Positions 1-6,335 of a stretch of 12,584 nucleotides of DNA are shown piece by piece. Under the pieces are notes generated by a model. That model was not told the DNA's origin and did no database searches. It worked only from the letters and a program-made list of their open reading frames with translations. The stretch comes from CAIXDB01 sp038327915 (GTDB lineage: Bacteria > Patescibacteriota > Minisyncoccia > Phycocordibacterales > DATDWN01), in contig JBBQLO010000019.1 of assembly GCA_038327915.1 (NCBI GenBank), positions 1 to 12,584 of the forward strand. Reading direction: 5' to 3'. The translations under genes were made by a program, and so were the position numbers. Position 1 is the stretch's first letter, and every line of letters starts with the position of its first letter.

Positions 1-30
1 TGACTTTTCTGTATATTAGTAGTAATATAC
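1..30 (+). promoter_or_regulatory. Possible promoter of the surface-protein gene
   Basis: A TGACTT at 1-6 is followed after 16 bases by TAATAT at 23-28. The gene starts at 49, so the leader would be short. The -35 box is cut by the window edge, and AT-rich DNA gives such matches by chance. This is a weak candidate. Confidence 0.25.
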
Positions 31-48
31 CGTAAATAACCATAAAAT

Positions 49-3036
49 ATGAAAAAATCAAATACTCTTCCCCCACGTTCCCTCTTTGTATTCCTTGCCT
101 GTGTCCTCGTACTAGCGAGCAACCCTGTACCATCTTTTGCAACAACAGAAACTCCCGTACTCGAGTATAATGCCGTTACTGATATGGGAGTGCGGGCCGC
201 TACTTTGGACAAGCTACCTAAAATAGCCAATGCGGGTAGTTCAGTTACTGATCCTGACTTCGGCACCAAAATACTTCGAGTAACCGACGGCAACGTACTT
301 CCAAACGACCCTAATGCTTCATTTGTAACCTCTGCCAATGGTAACGTTTCTGAGTGGAGTGCCGACTCCACGAAATTTTGGCTTTCTTCTCTTCATGGAG
401 CATTTGTTTTCTATAATTTTGATGCTACACATTTTACCGCAACTCCAATGAAAGACCCTACGGATCCTACTAAATTTTTTAACTTCAGAGACTTTGGACC
501 TCAGTTTAGTTACTCAAATCCACATGTCATATATGGAACCACTGTCAGTACCACGAAACATCTTATCGAAAAATATGACACTGAAACTCACACCTACACC
601 ACAGTGGTAGACATAGACTCAATTACTCCCACTCAATTCAAAGGCTGGACCGGCTACATGAACGCTGTTTGGGTAGATTATACAGACCGCTATTTTGGAG
701 TATTCATTCCAGCATCAGACGGTTTAGTAATGGTATATGATTCCGTTACTCAAAAAACATCTATTCTCGATATGTATAATTCAACGTACAAAGCGTACGA
801 CTCGGAAACGTTTGTTCCACTCAATACTCTGTTAGGGTACCAAATACACGGCATGTTTCTCGACCGAACAGGAAGGTATGTACTTATAGGTGCGGATTTG
901 TACTCTCCAAAAAGAGGCCCTGTTTCAACACCTACAGTATCGAACATATGGGTATGGGATTCTCAATCTGGCACTGTCCGTTTTGAAAACAATGGACTTG
1001 GACACGAAGGAATAGGCTTTGGACAAGATGTCACTTTCGGAGGTACCCAAGCGTGTTGCGACAGTGATGGGTGGGAGACCCATTCTTTTTTCGCGCCCGA
1101 AAGCCCCGACGCATATTTTGGTCCAGTACCAGGCAAGCCAGACCGATGGGAACATGACGGACATCCATCTTGGAACAACAACAGATCAGACATGAAAGTA
1201 CCGATTATTCAAGAAGTGTTTGTAGAAATTCCCAAAGATCTTCCTTCACGTGCACTGGACGATGAAATAGTTGCCGTTGCAACTGACGGTAGTAATAGAA
1301 TCTGGAGATTTTCACATACGTGGGATATATATGACGGCTCATTTTGGACCCAGCCCCGAAGCAATGTTTCTCAAAACGGAAAATACACACTCTTCTCCTC
1401 AAATTGGATGAAAACACTGGGTAAAGACAGCGATGGTAACAACCGAGTAGATACTTTTATCGTTGAACTCAATCAGACTTCAGCTATTCCTGTGATAGAT
1501 ACTGAACCTCCCGTAAAGCCTGTTTTCCCTGACCAATCACCTTTGTACGTAAATAGGGGACTGGGAACTTTAGCAGGCGTTATTAACTTGACCCCTCGGC
1601 TCTCAGACAATGTTGGTGTCGTCGGAACACGTTACTATGTAGACGGAAAAGCAGTCGGACTTGAAAACACAACTAAACCTTTTGAATGGATTCTTGATAC
1701 GCATACTCTCACAAATGGTTTTCATTCAGCCTATGCATATGCACGCGATGCGCAAGGAAATGGAATACAATCAGACACAATTAGTCTTCAAATTGATAAT
1801 GAAAACTATGTAGGATCAACTACTCCAGCTACTCCAACATATCCGAGTTCTTCTGACAGCATGATCTCCACATCAGCGACAACAGCGACTGCTCAAACAA
1901 AAACTGAGGTCGTGCTTGTTCAACATACCTCAACGGCTGTTTCGACGACGCCTCTGGCATGCAATATTCCTGTTATTTCTGGCAACACAAACATAAACGG
2001 ACAGGTTGGTCAGGTCTTTACATATAGAGTCACTACTTCTACCACAACTCTTGGATACTTTATAAGCAGATCTACCCCGCTTCCCGTAGGACTTACATTT
2101 GATACAACAACCGGTGTACTGACTGGAACACCGCAACAAGCTGGATCCTACCCTATTACTTTTATTGCCACCAATACTTGTGGAACAGACTCCAAAACCC
2201 TGTCATTAAACATAGCAGATGCGGTACAGACCTCTGTGAGTACAGCCGTAGCGAGTGCGAACAACCAGTGCACTGCTCCGAGTATCAATAGCTCTCTTAC
2301 TGCGAGTGGGCAAGTTCAACATTTATTCAGTTACACTCTCACCACAAGCACAAACTCATCAACCACTCCGATTATCTTTTCTATTGCCACATCTACACCA
2401 TTACCCCAAGGCATCTCGTTTGAGAATAAAACAGGTGTGTTCAGTGGAATACCTCAACAAATTGGATCATTTAGCATCGCATTTGTTGCCACAAATATAT
2501 GCGGTGTAGACACAAAAACACTATTACTGAACGTAGCGGACTTCGTACAGGGAGGCACTACTCAAAATGTAGCCTCAAATGCTTCATCAGGAGGTGGTGG
2601 GGGTGGGGGGGGAAACTATACTCCTCCTGCACAAGTAGCGCTTTCGACAAACTCATCCGTCGCTTCTAATCAGAATGTAATTACCCTTCTTTCAAAAGCT
2701 GAAAAATCCTCAATTGTGAGTCAGACAGTAACACTCAATTCAACATCCACTACGGATCAAAACACATCGTCTATTACACATAATTCTTTATTTATGTTTA
2801 CGCGCAATTTGTCAGTGGGATATAAAGGCGAGGATGTTCGTCAACTCCAAATCTACCTCAATAGCCATGGATTTGTAATTGCACGTTCAGGTACGGGTTC
2901 CAAGTATCATGAAACAAATTACTTCGGAATCGCTGCAAAAAATGCTCTCATTAAATTTCAAAAGCAGAAAAAGATTCGTCCAGCAAGCGGATACTTTGGT
3001 ACTTTTACTAGAAGTGTCGTAAATACGAATAAATAG
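49..3036 (+). CDS. Large secreted cell-surface protein: propeller-like domain, Ig-like domains and C-terminal peptidoglycan-binding domain
   Basis: This is a 995-residue exported protein. Residues 1-31 form a Sec signal peptide with a basic start, a hydrophobic core and likely cleavage after SFA. Residues about 70-480 are rich in aromatic residues and resemble a beta-propeller, with repeats such as WSADSTKFW and a GHPSW motif near 371; its function is unknown. Residues about 485-583 look like a bacterial Ig domain (RYYVDGKAVG, ARDAQGNG). Two related putative Ig (He_PIG-type) domains follow at about 639-724 and 742-832; both carry the PLPxG...TGvfsGxPQQxGS pattern and a late Cys. A Ser/Thr-rich linker with eight glycines at 848-855 leads to a peptidoglycan_binding_1-type domain at about 917-991 (GYKGEDVRQLQ, YFG, ALIKFQK). 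The C-terminus probably holds the protein to the wall while the N-terminus faces outward. The ATG at 49 is the only start that gives the whole signal peptide. The domain calls are made by eye; the substrate or ligand cannot be told. Confidence 0.85.
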   Translation: MKKSNTLPPRSLFVFLACVLVLASNPVPSFATTETPVLEYNAVTDMGVRAATLDKLPKIANAGSSVTDPDFGTKILRVTDGNVLPNDPNASFVTSANGNVSEWSADSTKFWLSSLHGAFVFYNFDATHFTATPMKDPTDPTKFFNFRDFGPQFSYSNPHVIYGTTVSTTKHLIEKYDTETHTYTTVVDIDSITPTQFKGWTGYMNAVWVDYTDRYFGVFIPASDGLVMVYDSVTQKTSILDMYNSTYKAYDSETFVPLNTLLGYQIHGMFLDRTGRYVLIGADLYSPKRGPVSTPTVSNIWVWDSQSGTVRFENNGLGHEGIGFGQDVTFGGTQACCDSDGWETHSFFAPESPDAYFGPVPGKPDRWEHDGHPSWNNNRSDMKVPIIQEVFVEIPKDLPSRALDDEIVAVATDGSNRIWRFSHTWDIYDGSFWTQPRSNVSQNGKYTLFSSNWMKTLGKDSDGNNRVDTFIVELNQTSAIPVIDTEPPVKPVFPDQSPLYVNRGLGTLAGVINLTPRLSDNVGVVGTRYYVDGKAVGLENTTKPFEWILDTHTLTNGFHSAYAYARDAQGNGIQSDTISLQIDNENYVGSTTPATPTYPSSSDSMISTSATTATAQTKTEVVLVQHTSTAVSTTPLACNIPVISGNTNINGQVGQVFTYRVTTSTTTLGYFISRSTPLPVGLTFDTTTGVLTGTPQQAGSYPITFIATNTCGTDSKTLSLNIADAVQTSVSTAVASANNQCTAPSINSSLTASGQVQHLFSYTLTTSTNSSTTPIIFSIATSTPLPQGISFENKTGVFSGIPQQIGSFSIAFVATNICGVDTKTLLLNVADFVQGGTTQNVASNASSGGGGGGGGNYTPPAQVALSTNSSVASNQNVITLLSKAEKSSIVSQTVTLNSTSTTDQNTSSITHNSLFMFTRNLSVGYKGEDVRQLQIYLNSHGFVIARSGTGSKYHETNYFGIAAKNALIKFQKQKKIRPASGYFGTFTRSVVNTNK
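2599..2612 (+). repeat. Poly-G tract inside the surface-protein gene
   Basis: Five G, one T and then eight G lie within the glycine codons 851-855 of the surface-protein linker. Mixed Gly codons just upstream (GGA, GGT) show that the protein does not need a homopolymer here. An uninterrupted G8 can slip during replication and would shift the frame before the wall-binding domain. Confidence 0.75.
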
Positions 3037-3045
3037 GAGCAAAAA

Positions 3046-3074
3046 TTGCTTTATCTGCTTTATAATGCTATATT
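3046..3074 (+). promoter_or_regulatory. Likely promoter of infC-rpmI-rplT
   Basis: TTGCTT at 3046-3051 and TATATT at 3069-3074 are separated by exactly 17 bases, a good sigma-70-type pair. A perfect TATAAT lies inside at 3061-3066 but has no matching -35 box. Either would give infC its own transcript with a leader of roughly 35-45 bases, separate from the surface-protein gene upstream. Confidence 0.5.
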
Positions 3075-3117
3075 TTATAGGATATCCCCGTAATTTATTA
3101 TTTAAACTAAAGATTTT

Positions 3118-3627
3118 TTGAGTACATACATTAAAATAAACAACCAAATCCAAGCACCAGAGTTACGGGTTATTCTCGAGGATGGTGAAAATTTAGGAGT
3201 TCTCTCTTTCAAGGACGCACTTGACCGAGCCCGAGACTTAGGACTCGACCTCATAGAAATTTCTCCTCGAGCAGAGCCACCTGTTGCAAAAATCATGGAT
3301 TATGGTAAGTTTCAATATGCTGAGAATAAAAAGCAAAAAGTGGCCAAAGTGAAGGCTCACCGAGTAGAGGTAAAAAATATTCAAGTAAAAGTAGGTACGG
3401 GAGACAACGATTTACAACTCAAGGCTAAAAAGGCCTCGGAATGGCTCAAAGAAGGCCATCGAATTAAAATCGATCTTTTCTTACCCGGCAGAACTAAATA
3501 TATGGATTTTGCATTCCTCAGAGAGCGAATGGATCGAGTTCTCAAACTAATGACTGAAGAATACACCATCGCCGAAGAAGCCAAAAAAAGCTTAAAAGGA
3601 CTTTCAATCGTTATAGAGAAGAAGTAG
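3118..3627 (+). CDS. infC: Translation initiation factor IF-3
   Basis: IF-3 binds the 30S subunit, keeps it apart from 50S and checks initiator tRNA and start codon pairing. The 169-residue product has the usual two-domain build. The N-domain, about residues 1-70, carries INNQIQAPELR, LGLDLIEISP and PPVAKIMDYGKF. A lysine-rich linker follows, and the C-domain spans about 83-169 (VKNIQVKVG, GHRIKIDLFLPGR). The start is TTG at 3118: an in-frame TAA lies at 3103, and no ATG or GTG occurs in frame before codon 60, deep in the N-domain. An ATT at 3130 is a less likely alternative. E. coli infC starts at AUU, which lets IF-3 repress its own translation; similar control is plausible here. rpmI and rplT follow directly, the classic infC-rpmI-rplT order. 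Confidence 0.97.
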   Translation: MSTYIKINNQIQAPELRVILEDGENLGVLSFKDALDRARDLGLDLIEISPRAEPPVAKIMDYGKFQYAENKKQKVAKVKAHRVEVKNIQVKVGTGDNDLQLKAKKASEWLKEGHRIKIDLFLPGRTKYMDFAFLRERMDRVLKLMTEEYTIAEEAKKSLKGLSIVIEKK

Positions 3628-3663
3628 CATATCAAATTTTATTTCTATATTATTATCACCGAC

Positions 3664-3855
3664 ATGTCTACAAAAACTAATAAATCATTTACAAAAAGAC
3701 TGAAAGTTACTAAAAACGGCAAGATTTTGGCGCGGGCGACAGGTCAAAACCATTTTAATGCAAAAGAAAGTGGGCGGGCCAATCAGAAAAAAAATCTGCT
3801 GGTGAATTTCCCCATGAGCAACAAAAACCGTGCACAATTCATTAAACACATATAA
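3664..3855 (+). CDS. rpmI: Large-subunit ribosomal protein bL35
   Basis: This 63-residue, very basic protein matches bL35 in length and pattern: MSTKTNKSFTKRLKVTKNGKI at the start, then HFNAKES, an Asn/Lys-rich centre and a final helix ending in FIKHI. bL35 is a small structural protein of the 50S subunit. The gene lies 36 bases after infC and 10 bases before rplT, so the three are probably one transcript. The infC-rpmI gap is AT-rich and shows no obvious L20-binding leader structure. No Shine-Dalgarno sequence precedes the ATG. Confidence 0.95.
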   Translation: MSTKTNKSFTKRLKVTKNGKILARATGQNHFNAKESGRANQKKNLLVNFPMSNKNRAQFIKHI

Positions 3856-3865
3856 TACGTAAACC

Positions 3866-4243
3866 ATGACACGAGTAAAAAAAGGCGTAAATGCGCTTAA
3901 ATCCAGAAAAAATATTCTCCGCAAAGTAAAAGGCTATCGACATGGTCGCGGAACAAAAGAACGTCAAGCACAGGAGGCTATTTTCCACGCAGGCACATAT
4001 GCTTTTGCCCATCGCCGAGACAAAAAAGGCGACGCTCGTCGACTCTGGAACGTCAAAATTTCATATGCATTAAAAGCTATGGAAAGTACTGTGGAGAATG
4101 CGAAGGCAGCGACAAGACTTTCATATAGTAAAGTCATGGGCAATTTAAAGAAAAAAGGCATCCTTCTCGACCGAAAAATACTCGCTACTCTCGCCGCCGA
4201 CGCTCCCGAGACATTCAAAAAAGTAATCGAGATGGTAAAATAA
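3866..4243 (+). CDS. rplT: Large-subunit ribosomal protein bL20
   Basis: bL20 binds 23S rRNA early in 50S assembly; in several bacteria it also represses its own operon. The 125-residue product has the family landmarks: the start MTRVKKGVNALKSRKNILRK, then KGYRHGRG, a long basic helix, RRLWNVKISYAL at about 58-69 and a globular C-terminal part with LSYSKVMGNLKKKGILLDRK and ILATLA. It contains about ten more residues than the shortest bacterial versions, partly in a small expansion between ALKAMES and ATRLSYS. It is the last gene of the plus-strand cluster and is followed three bases later by a strong hairpin terminator. Confidence 0.97.
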   Translation: MTRVKKGVNALKSRKNILRKVKGYRHGRGTKERQAQEAIFHAGTYAFAHRRDKKGDARRLWNVKISYALKAMESTVENAKAATRLSYSKVMGNLKKKGILLDRKILATLAADAPETFKKVIEMVK

Positions 4244-4245
4244 AT

Positions 4246-4272
4246 AAAAACCTCTTTAAAAAAGAGGTTTTT
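4246..4272. terminator. Bidirectional intrinsic terminator between converging operons
   Basis: AAAAACCTCTTT (4246-4257) and AAAGAGGTTTTT (4261-4272) form a perfect 12-bp stem with a three-base loop. The right arm ends in a T-run for plus-strand transcripts from rplT. The A-run on the left gives the same for minus-strand transcripts from the ribonuclease gene, which ends at 4287. One element serves both directions. Confidence 0.9.
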
Positions 4273-4286
4273 ATTTTCTGTCGATA

Positions 4287-5675
4287 TCAAACTTCTAGCT
4301 CATACACCACCCCTCGCTCGGGACATACAGCATCCAGTTCTGCATAATCTTTTAGACGTTGAGCTAAGAATATAGACGCCTTCGGCTCTCCCATCACTAC
4401 AAACACTTTTTTAAGAGTGCCTTTTGCTTGCTCTGCCATAGCGATGAGATGATCAGAGTCTTTGTGCGAAGAGTAGCCCGATATCATTTCTATACGAGCA
4501 TGAACTGGGACATTCTGTCCTTCTATTTCTATTTCTTTTGGCATGTCTTGAATCTCTCGCCCAAGAGTCCCCACGGCTTGATAACCCATGAGCAGTAAGG
4601 TGGATTTAGAATCTGGCAAAAAATGTATTTCATGTTGAATAATACGTCCACCGGAAGACATTCCAGATCCAGCAAGAATGATTTTAGGATTTGGTGTAGC
4701 GATAATTTCTTCCGAGTCAGCTCGACCATGTGTAATAGTTAATTTTGGAAAGCTAAAAATATCATCCCCTCCCTTTATTTCATTTTGGACTTCAGCATTA
4801 AAATACTTTGAGGTGTGTCGATATATTTCTGTCACTTTTTCAGCGAGAGGTGAATCTAGAAACACTGGCACAGACGGAATCTTTCCTTCTTCTACGAGAT
4901 TATTGAGTTCGTACAAAATAACTTGTGTTCGCTCAAGAGAAAAAGCGGGAATGACAAGCGCACCTCCAGCCACAATAGTTTCCGACACAATTCGTTGAAA
5001 TTTAGCATCACGTTCCTCTTTTGATTCATGATTACGGTCTCCGTACACGCTGTCCATGATGAGATATTGAACTCCCTTTACAGACTCTGTGTCACGTAAA
5101 AGTGGTGTGGGTGAATTGCCCGAATCACCAGTGAACATAATCTTCTTGCCAGCATACGTAAACTCATACATTGAAGAACCCAAAATGTGTCCGGCATCTT
5201 TTAAATAAACAGAAAAATCAGAACCTATAGGAATTTCGACGTGATATGGAATACCTTGCCATAGGAAAAAAGCTTGGTCGAGATCAGCTTTTTCATACAA
5301 AAGTTTTTCAGGGGACACGTGCCCTTCTCCAGACATTTTCTGAATATTCATCTGCATTACTTTCAAAGCATCGAGCAACATGAGGTGGGCAATTTCCCGA
5401 GTTTCTGGAGTAGAATATATTACACCTCGAAAGCCATCGCGAACAAGTTTTGGAATTCTGCCAATATGGTCCATGTGTGCATGAGTAACAAACAAAAAAT
5501 CTATCGATTTTGGATCATATGGAAAAGAACTCGCATTTGTACTCACTGCATCTGCAATACCTTGCAGTAACCCGCAGTCAACAAGGAGACGAGTCTGTGT
5601 GCTCTCGAGGAGGAAGTTGGCACCGGTCACTGTACCGACACCACCCCAGAATGTAAGATGTAGTTTATTTTCCAT
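4287..5675 (-). CDS. Metallo-beta-lactamase/beta-CASP ribonuclease (CPSF/YSH1-like RNA processing enzyme)
   Basis: The 462-residue product is a zinc-dependent RNase of the beta-CASP family, probably a cytoplasmic endo- or 5'-exonuclease for RNA. The N-terminus (LTFWGGVGTVTGANFLL) is typical of the bacterial CPSF-like branch. Metal-site motifs are HAHMDH at 65-70, AGH at 161-163 and GDSGN at 183-187 (Asp184). The beta-CASP part includes AFSLERTQ near 244-251, SGMSSGGRIIQHE near 337-349, and SGYSSHKD with His404 at the motif B position. Motif C, usually a His in VHGE, reads VVMGE here, with Met428 in the expected place. I chose the ATG at 5675: an upstream in-frame Met at 5720 would add 15 non-conserved residues, and the overlap with the membrane-protein gene drops to 11 bases. 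The two genes are probably translationally coupled. Confidence 0.92.
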   Translation of the reverse strand: MENKLHLTFWGGVGTVTGANFLLESTQTRLLVDCGLLQGIADAVSTNASSFPYDPKSIDFLFVTHAHMDHIGRIPKLVRDGFRGVIYSTPETREIAHLMLLDALKVMQMNIQKMSGEGHVSPEKLLYEKADLDQAFFLWQGIPYHVEIPIGSDFSVYLKDAGHILGSSMYEFTYAGKKIMFTGDSGNSPTPLLRDTESVKGVQYLIMDSVYGDRNHESKEERDAKFQRIVSETIVAGGALVIPAFSLERTQVILYELNNLVEEGKIPSVPVFLDSPLAEKVTEIYRHTSKYFNAEVQNEIKGGDDIFSFPKLTITHGRADSEEIIATPNPKIILAGSGMSSGGRIIQHEIHFLPDSKSTLLLMGYQAVGTLGREIQDMPKEIEIEGQNVPVHARIEMISGYSSHKDSDHLIAMAEQAKGTLKKVFVVMGEPKASIFLAQRLKDYAELDAVCPERGVVYELEV

Positions 5676-6072
5676 AATAATTATTATTTTGAAATAAATT
5701 TTTTGTATAGAAAGCGGCAATAAGTCCGCCGAGTGTATCCATGAGTAAATCCGATCCCGTATCAGTTACGTAATGTATTCCGTCAGAAAAAAAAGTAATC
5801 CCATTTACCACTTCAAATATTTCCCAAACCACACCAACAACAATTGACCCAATAAGTGAAGAGAAAAATATCTGAGAAGTAGGAAGGGTTTCTTTTTTAT
5901 TTAGATACAACCAAACTGAGCCAAGACCAACCGCAATCCCGGCAAGAAAATGAACCAGAGTGTCAAAGTAATGAAGTGACCAGTAGAGACGTAGTGTCAA
6001 AGCTATCTTGTTTAAAAATGTAACTACAACCACCAAAATAAAAGCATTTTGGAAAAGTTTTTTTCGTATCAT
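5665..6072 (-). CDS. Small four-helix membrane protein (VanZ/DUF2238-like, function unknown)
   Basis: The 135-residue product has four hydrophobic stretches at about 9-27, 36-56, 68-86 and 109-125, so it is an integral membrane protein. Polar residues sit in or next to the helices: D37 and H41 in FDTLVHFLAG, W83, E84 and E87 in VVWEIFE, and D104, D108 and D112 in TDTGSDLLMDTLGG. The WEIFE...DT..DLxMDTLGG pattern resembles the YjdF/DUF2238 and VanZ-like membrane families, whose biochemical role is poorly known. Conserved acidic residues in membrane helices hint at a bound substrate or metal, but this is inference. The gene overlaps the start of the ribonuclease gene by 11 bases and lies about 40 bases after the terminator of the putative 6S RNA. 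Its start codon is inside an inverted repeat. Confidence 0.75.
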   Translation of the reverse strand: MIRKKLFQNAFILVVVVTFLNKIALTLRLYWSLHYFDTLVHFLAGIAVGLGSVWLYLNKKETLPTSQIFFSSLIGSIVVGVVWEIFEVVNGITFFSDGIHYVTDTGSDLLMDTLGGLIAAFYTKNLFQNNNYYGK

Positions 6073-6085
6073 GCATGTATGATAC
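6066..6085 (-). promoter_or_regulatory. Inverted repeat over the start codon of the membrane-protein gene
   Basis: GTATCAT (6066-6072) and ATGATAC (6079-6085) are perfect inverted arms around a six-base centre. In the minus-strand RNA they would form a 7-bp hairpin that holds the AUG at 6072-6070 in its 3' arm. It could be an operator or a translation-blocking hairpin. No similar site is seen elsewhere in the window. Confidence 0.45.
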
Positions 6086-6110
6086 CTTGAACCAGAATAA
6101 AATTAAAGAT

Positions 6111-6137
6111 ATTAAAATACCCACCAAGGTGGTGGGG
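6111..6137 (-). terminator. Intrinsic terminator of the putative 6S-like RNA
   Basis: On the minus strand CCCACC (6136-6131), loop ACCTT and GGTGGG (6125-6120) make a six-pair GC-rich stem followed by TATTTTAAT. The plus strand has no T-run after the hairpin, so the direction is minus. It lies just past the closing stem of the structured RNA. Confidence 0.6.
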
Positions 6138-6292
6138 ATCTTAATAGGATTGCGAAAGACATTCCCCTAGTCAGAGACCAGGTGGGTGCCCGCACATATA
6201 CAAGTCAGAACGCTACCGAAGTAGTACTCATCGTAGTACATAAATATGAGGCTCCCTAAATATTGATTAGATAGAAAATGCCCCCGCAATCC
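6111..6292 (-). ncRNA. ssrS: Structured RNA with 6S RNA architecture
   Basis: No convincing reading frame occupies this stretch, which folds strongly on the minus strand. The ends GGATTGCG (6292-6285) and CGCAATCC (6154-6147) pair perfectly, and the stem continues through GGGG/TCTTT into GCATTTTC (6281-6274) with GGGAATGT (6166-6159). Next comes an AU-rich unpaired 5' side (about 6273-6257), opposite a hairpin CCTGGTC-TCT-GACTAGG (6182-6166) on the 3' side. The apical arm pairs GGG with CCC (6256-6254 with 6186-6184), GCCT with GGGC and CATAT with ATATG, and ends in CTAC-TTCG-GTAG (6224-6213). Several pairs are G-U and would be A-C on the plus strand, which supports the direction. Closing stem, asymmetric central bubble with a 3' hairpin, and long apical stem are what 6S RNA uses to mimic an open promoter and bind RNA polymerase. 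Length (146 nt stem to stem, about 180 nt with terminator) fits. The identity is inferred from structure alone; tmRNA, SRP RNA and RNase P RNA do not fit. Confidence 0.55.
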
Positions 6293-6299
6293 ATTCATC

Positions 6300-6305
6300 A
6301 TTATA
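6300..6305 (-). promoter_or_regulatory. -10 box for the putative 6S-like RNA
   Basis: A perfect TATAAT lies at 6305-6300 on the minus strand, just downstream of the ndk stop. Seven bases separate it from the GG at 6292 that opens the closing stem, the normal distance from -10 box to transcription start. No good -35 hexamer is found at 16-19 bases, so the promoter may be weak, activated, or of another kind. Confidence 0.5.
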
Positions 6306-6335
6306 CCCCCACCCTAAATCTAGGCTACTCGACAT

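Noticed and set aside
4678..4998. Open frame on the plus strand inside the ribonuclease gene
   Set aside because: It is antisense to a well-conserved protein, has no domain-like pattern and no promoter or leader.
5676..5720. Earlier in-frame ATG for the ribonuclease, adding 15 residues
   Set aside because: The added Ile/Lys-rich residues are not family-like and would make a 56-base overlap; the family starts close to LTFWGGVGTVTG.
6120..6136. Hairpin read as a plus-strand terminator
   Set aside because: No T-run follows it on the plus strand; the U-rich tail is on the minus strand.
6111..6292. tmRNA, SRP RNA, RNase P RNA or tRNA in the non-coding stretch
   Set aside because: I found no tRNA-like T-arm or CCA end, no GGAA-loop SRP core, and no RNase P core sequences such as GAGGAAAGUCC on either strand.
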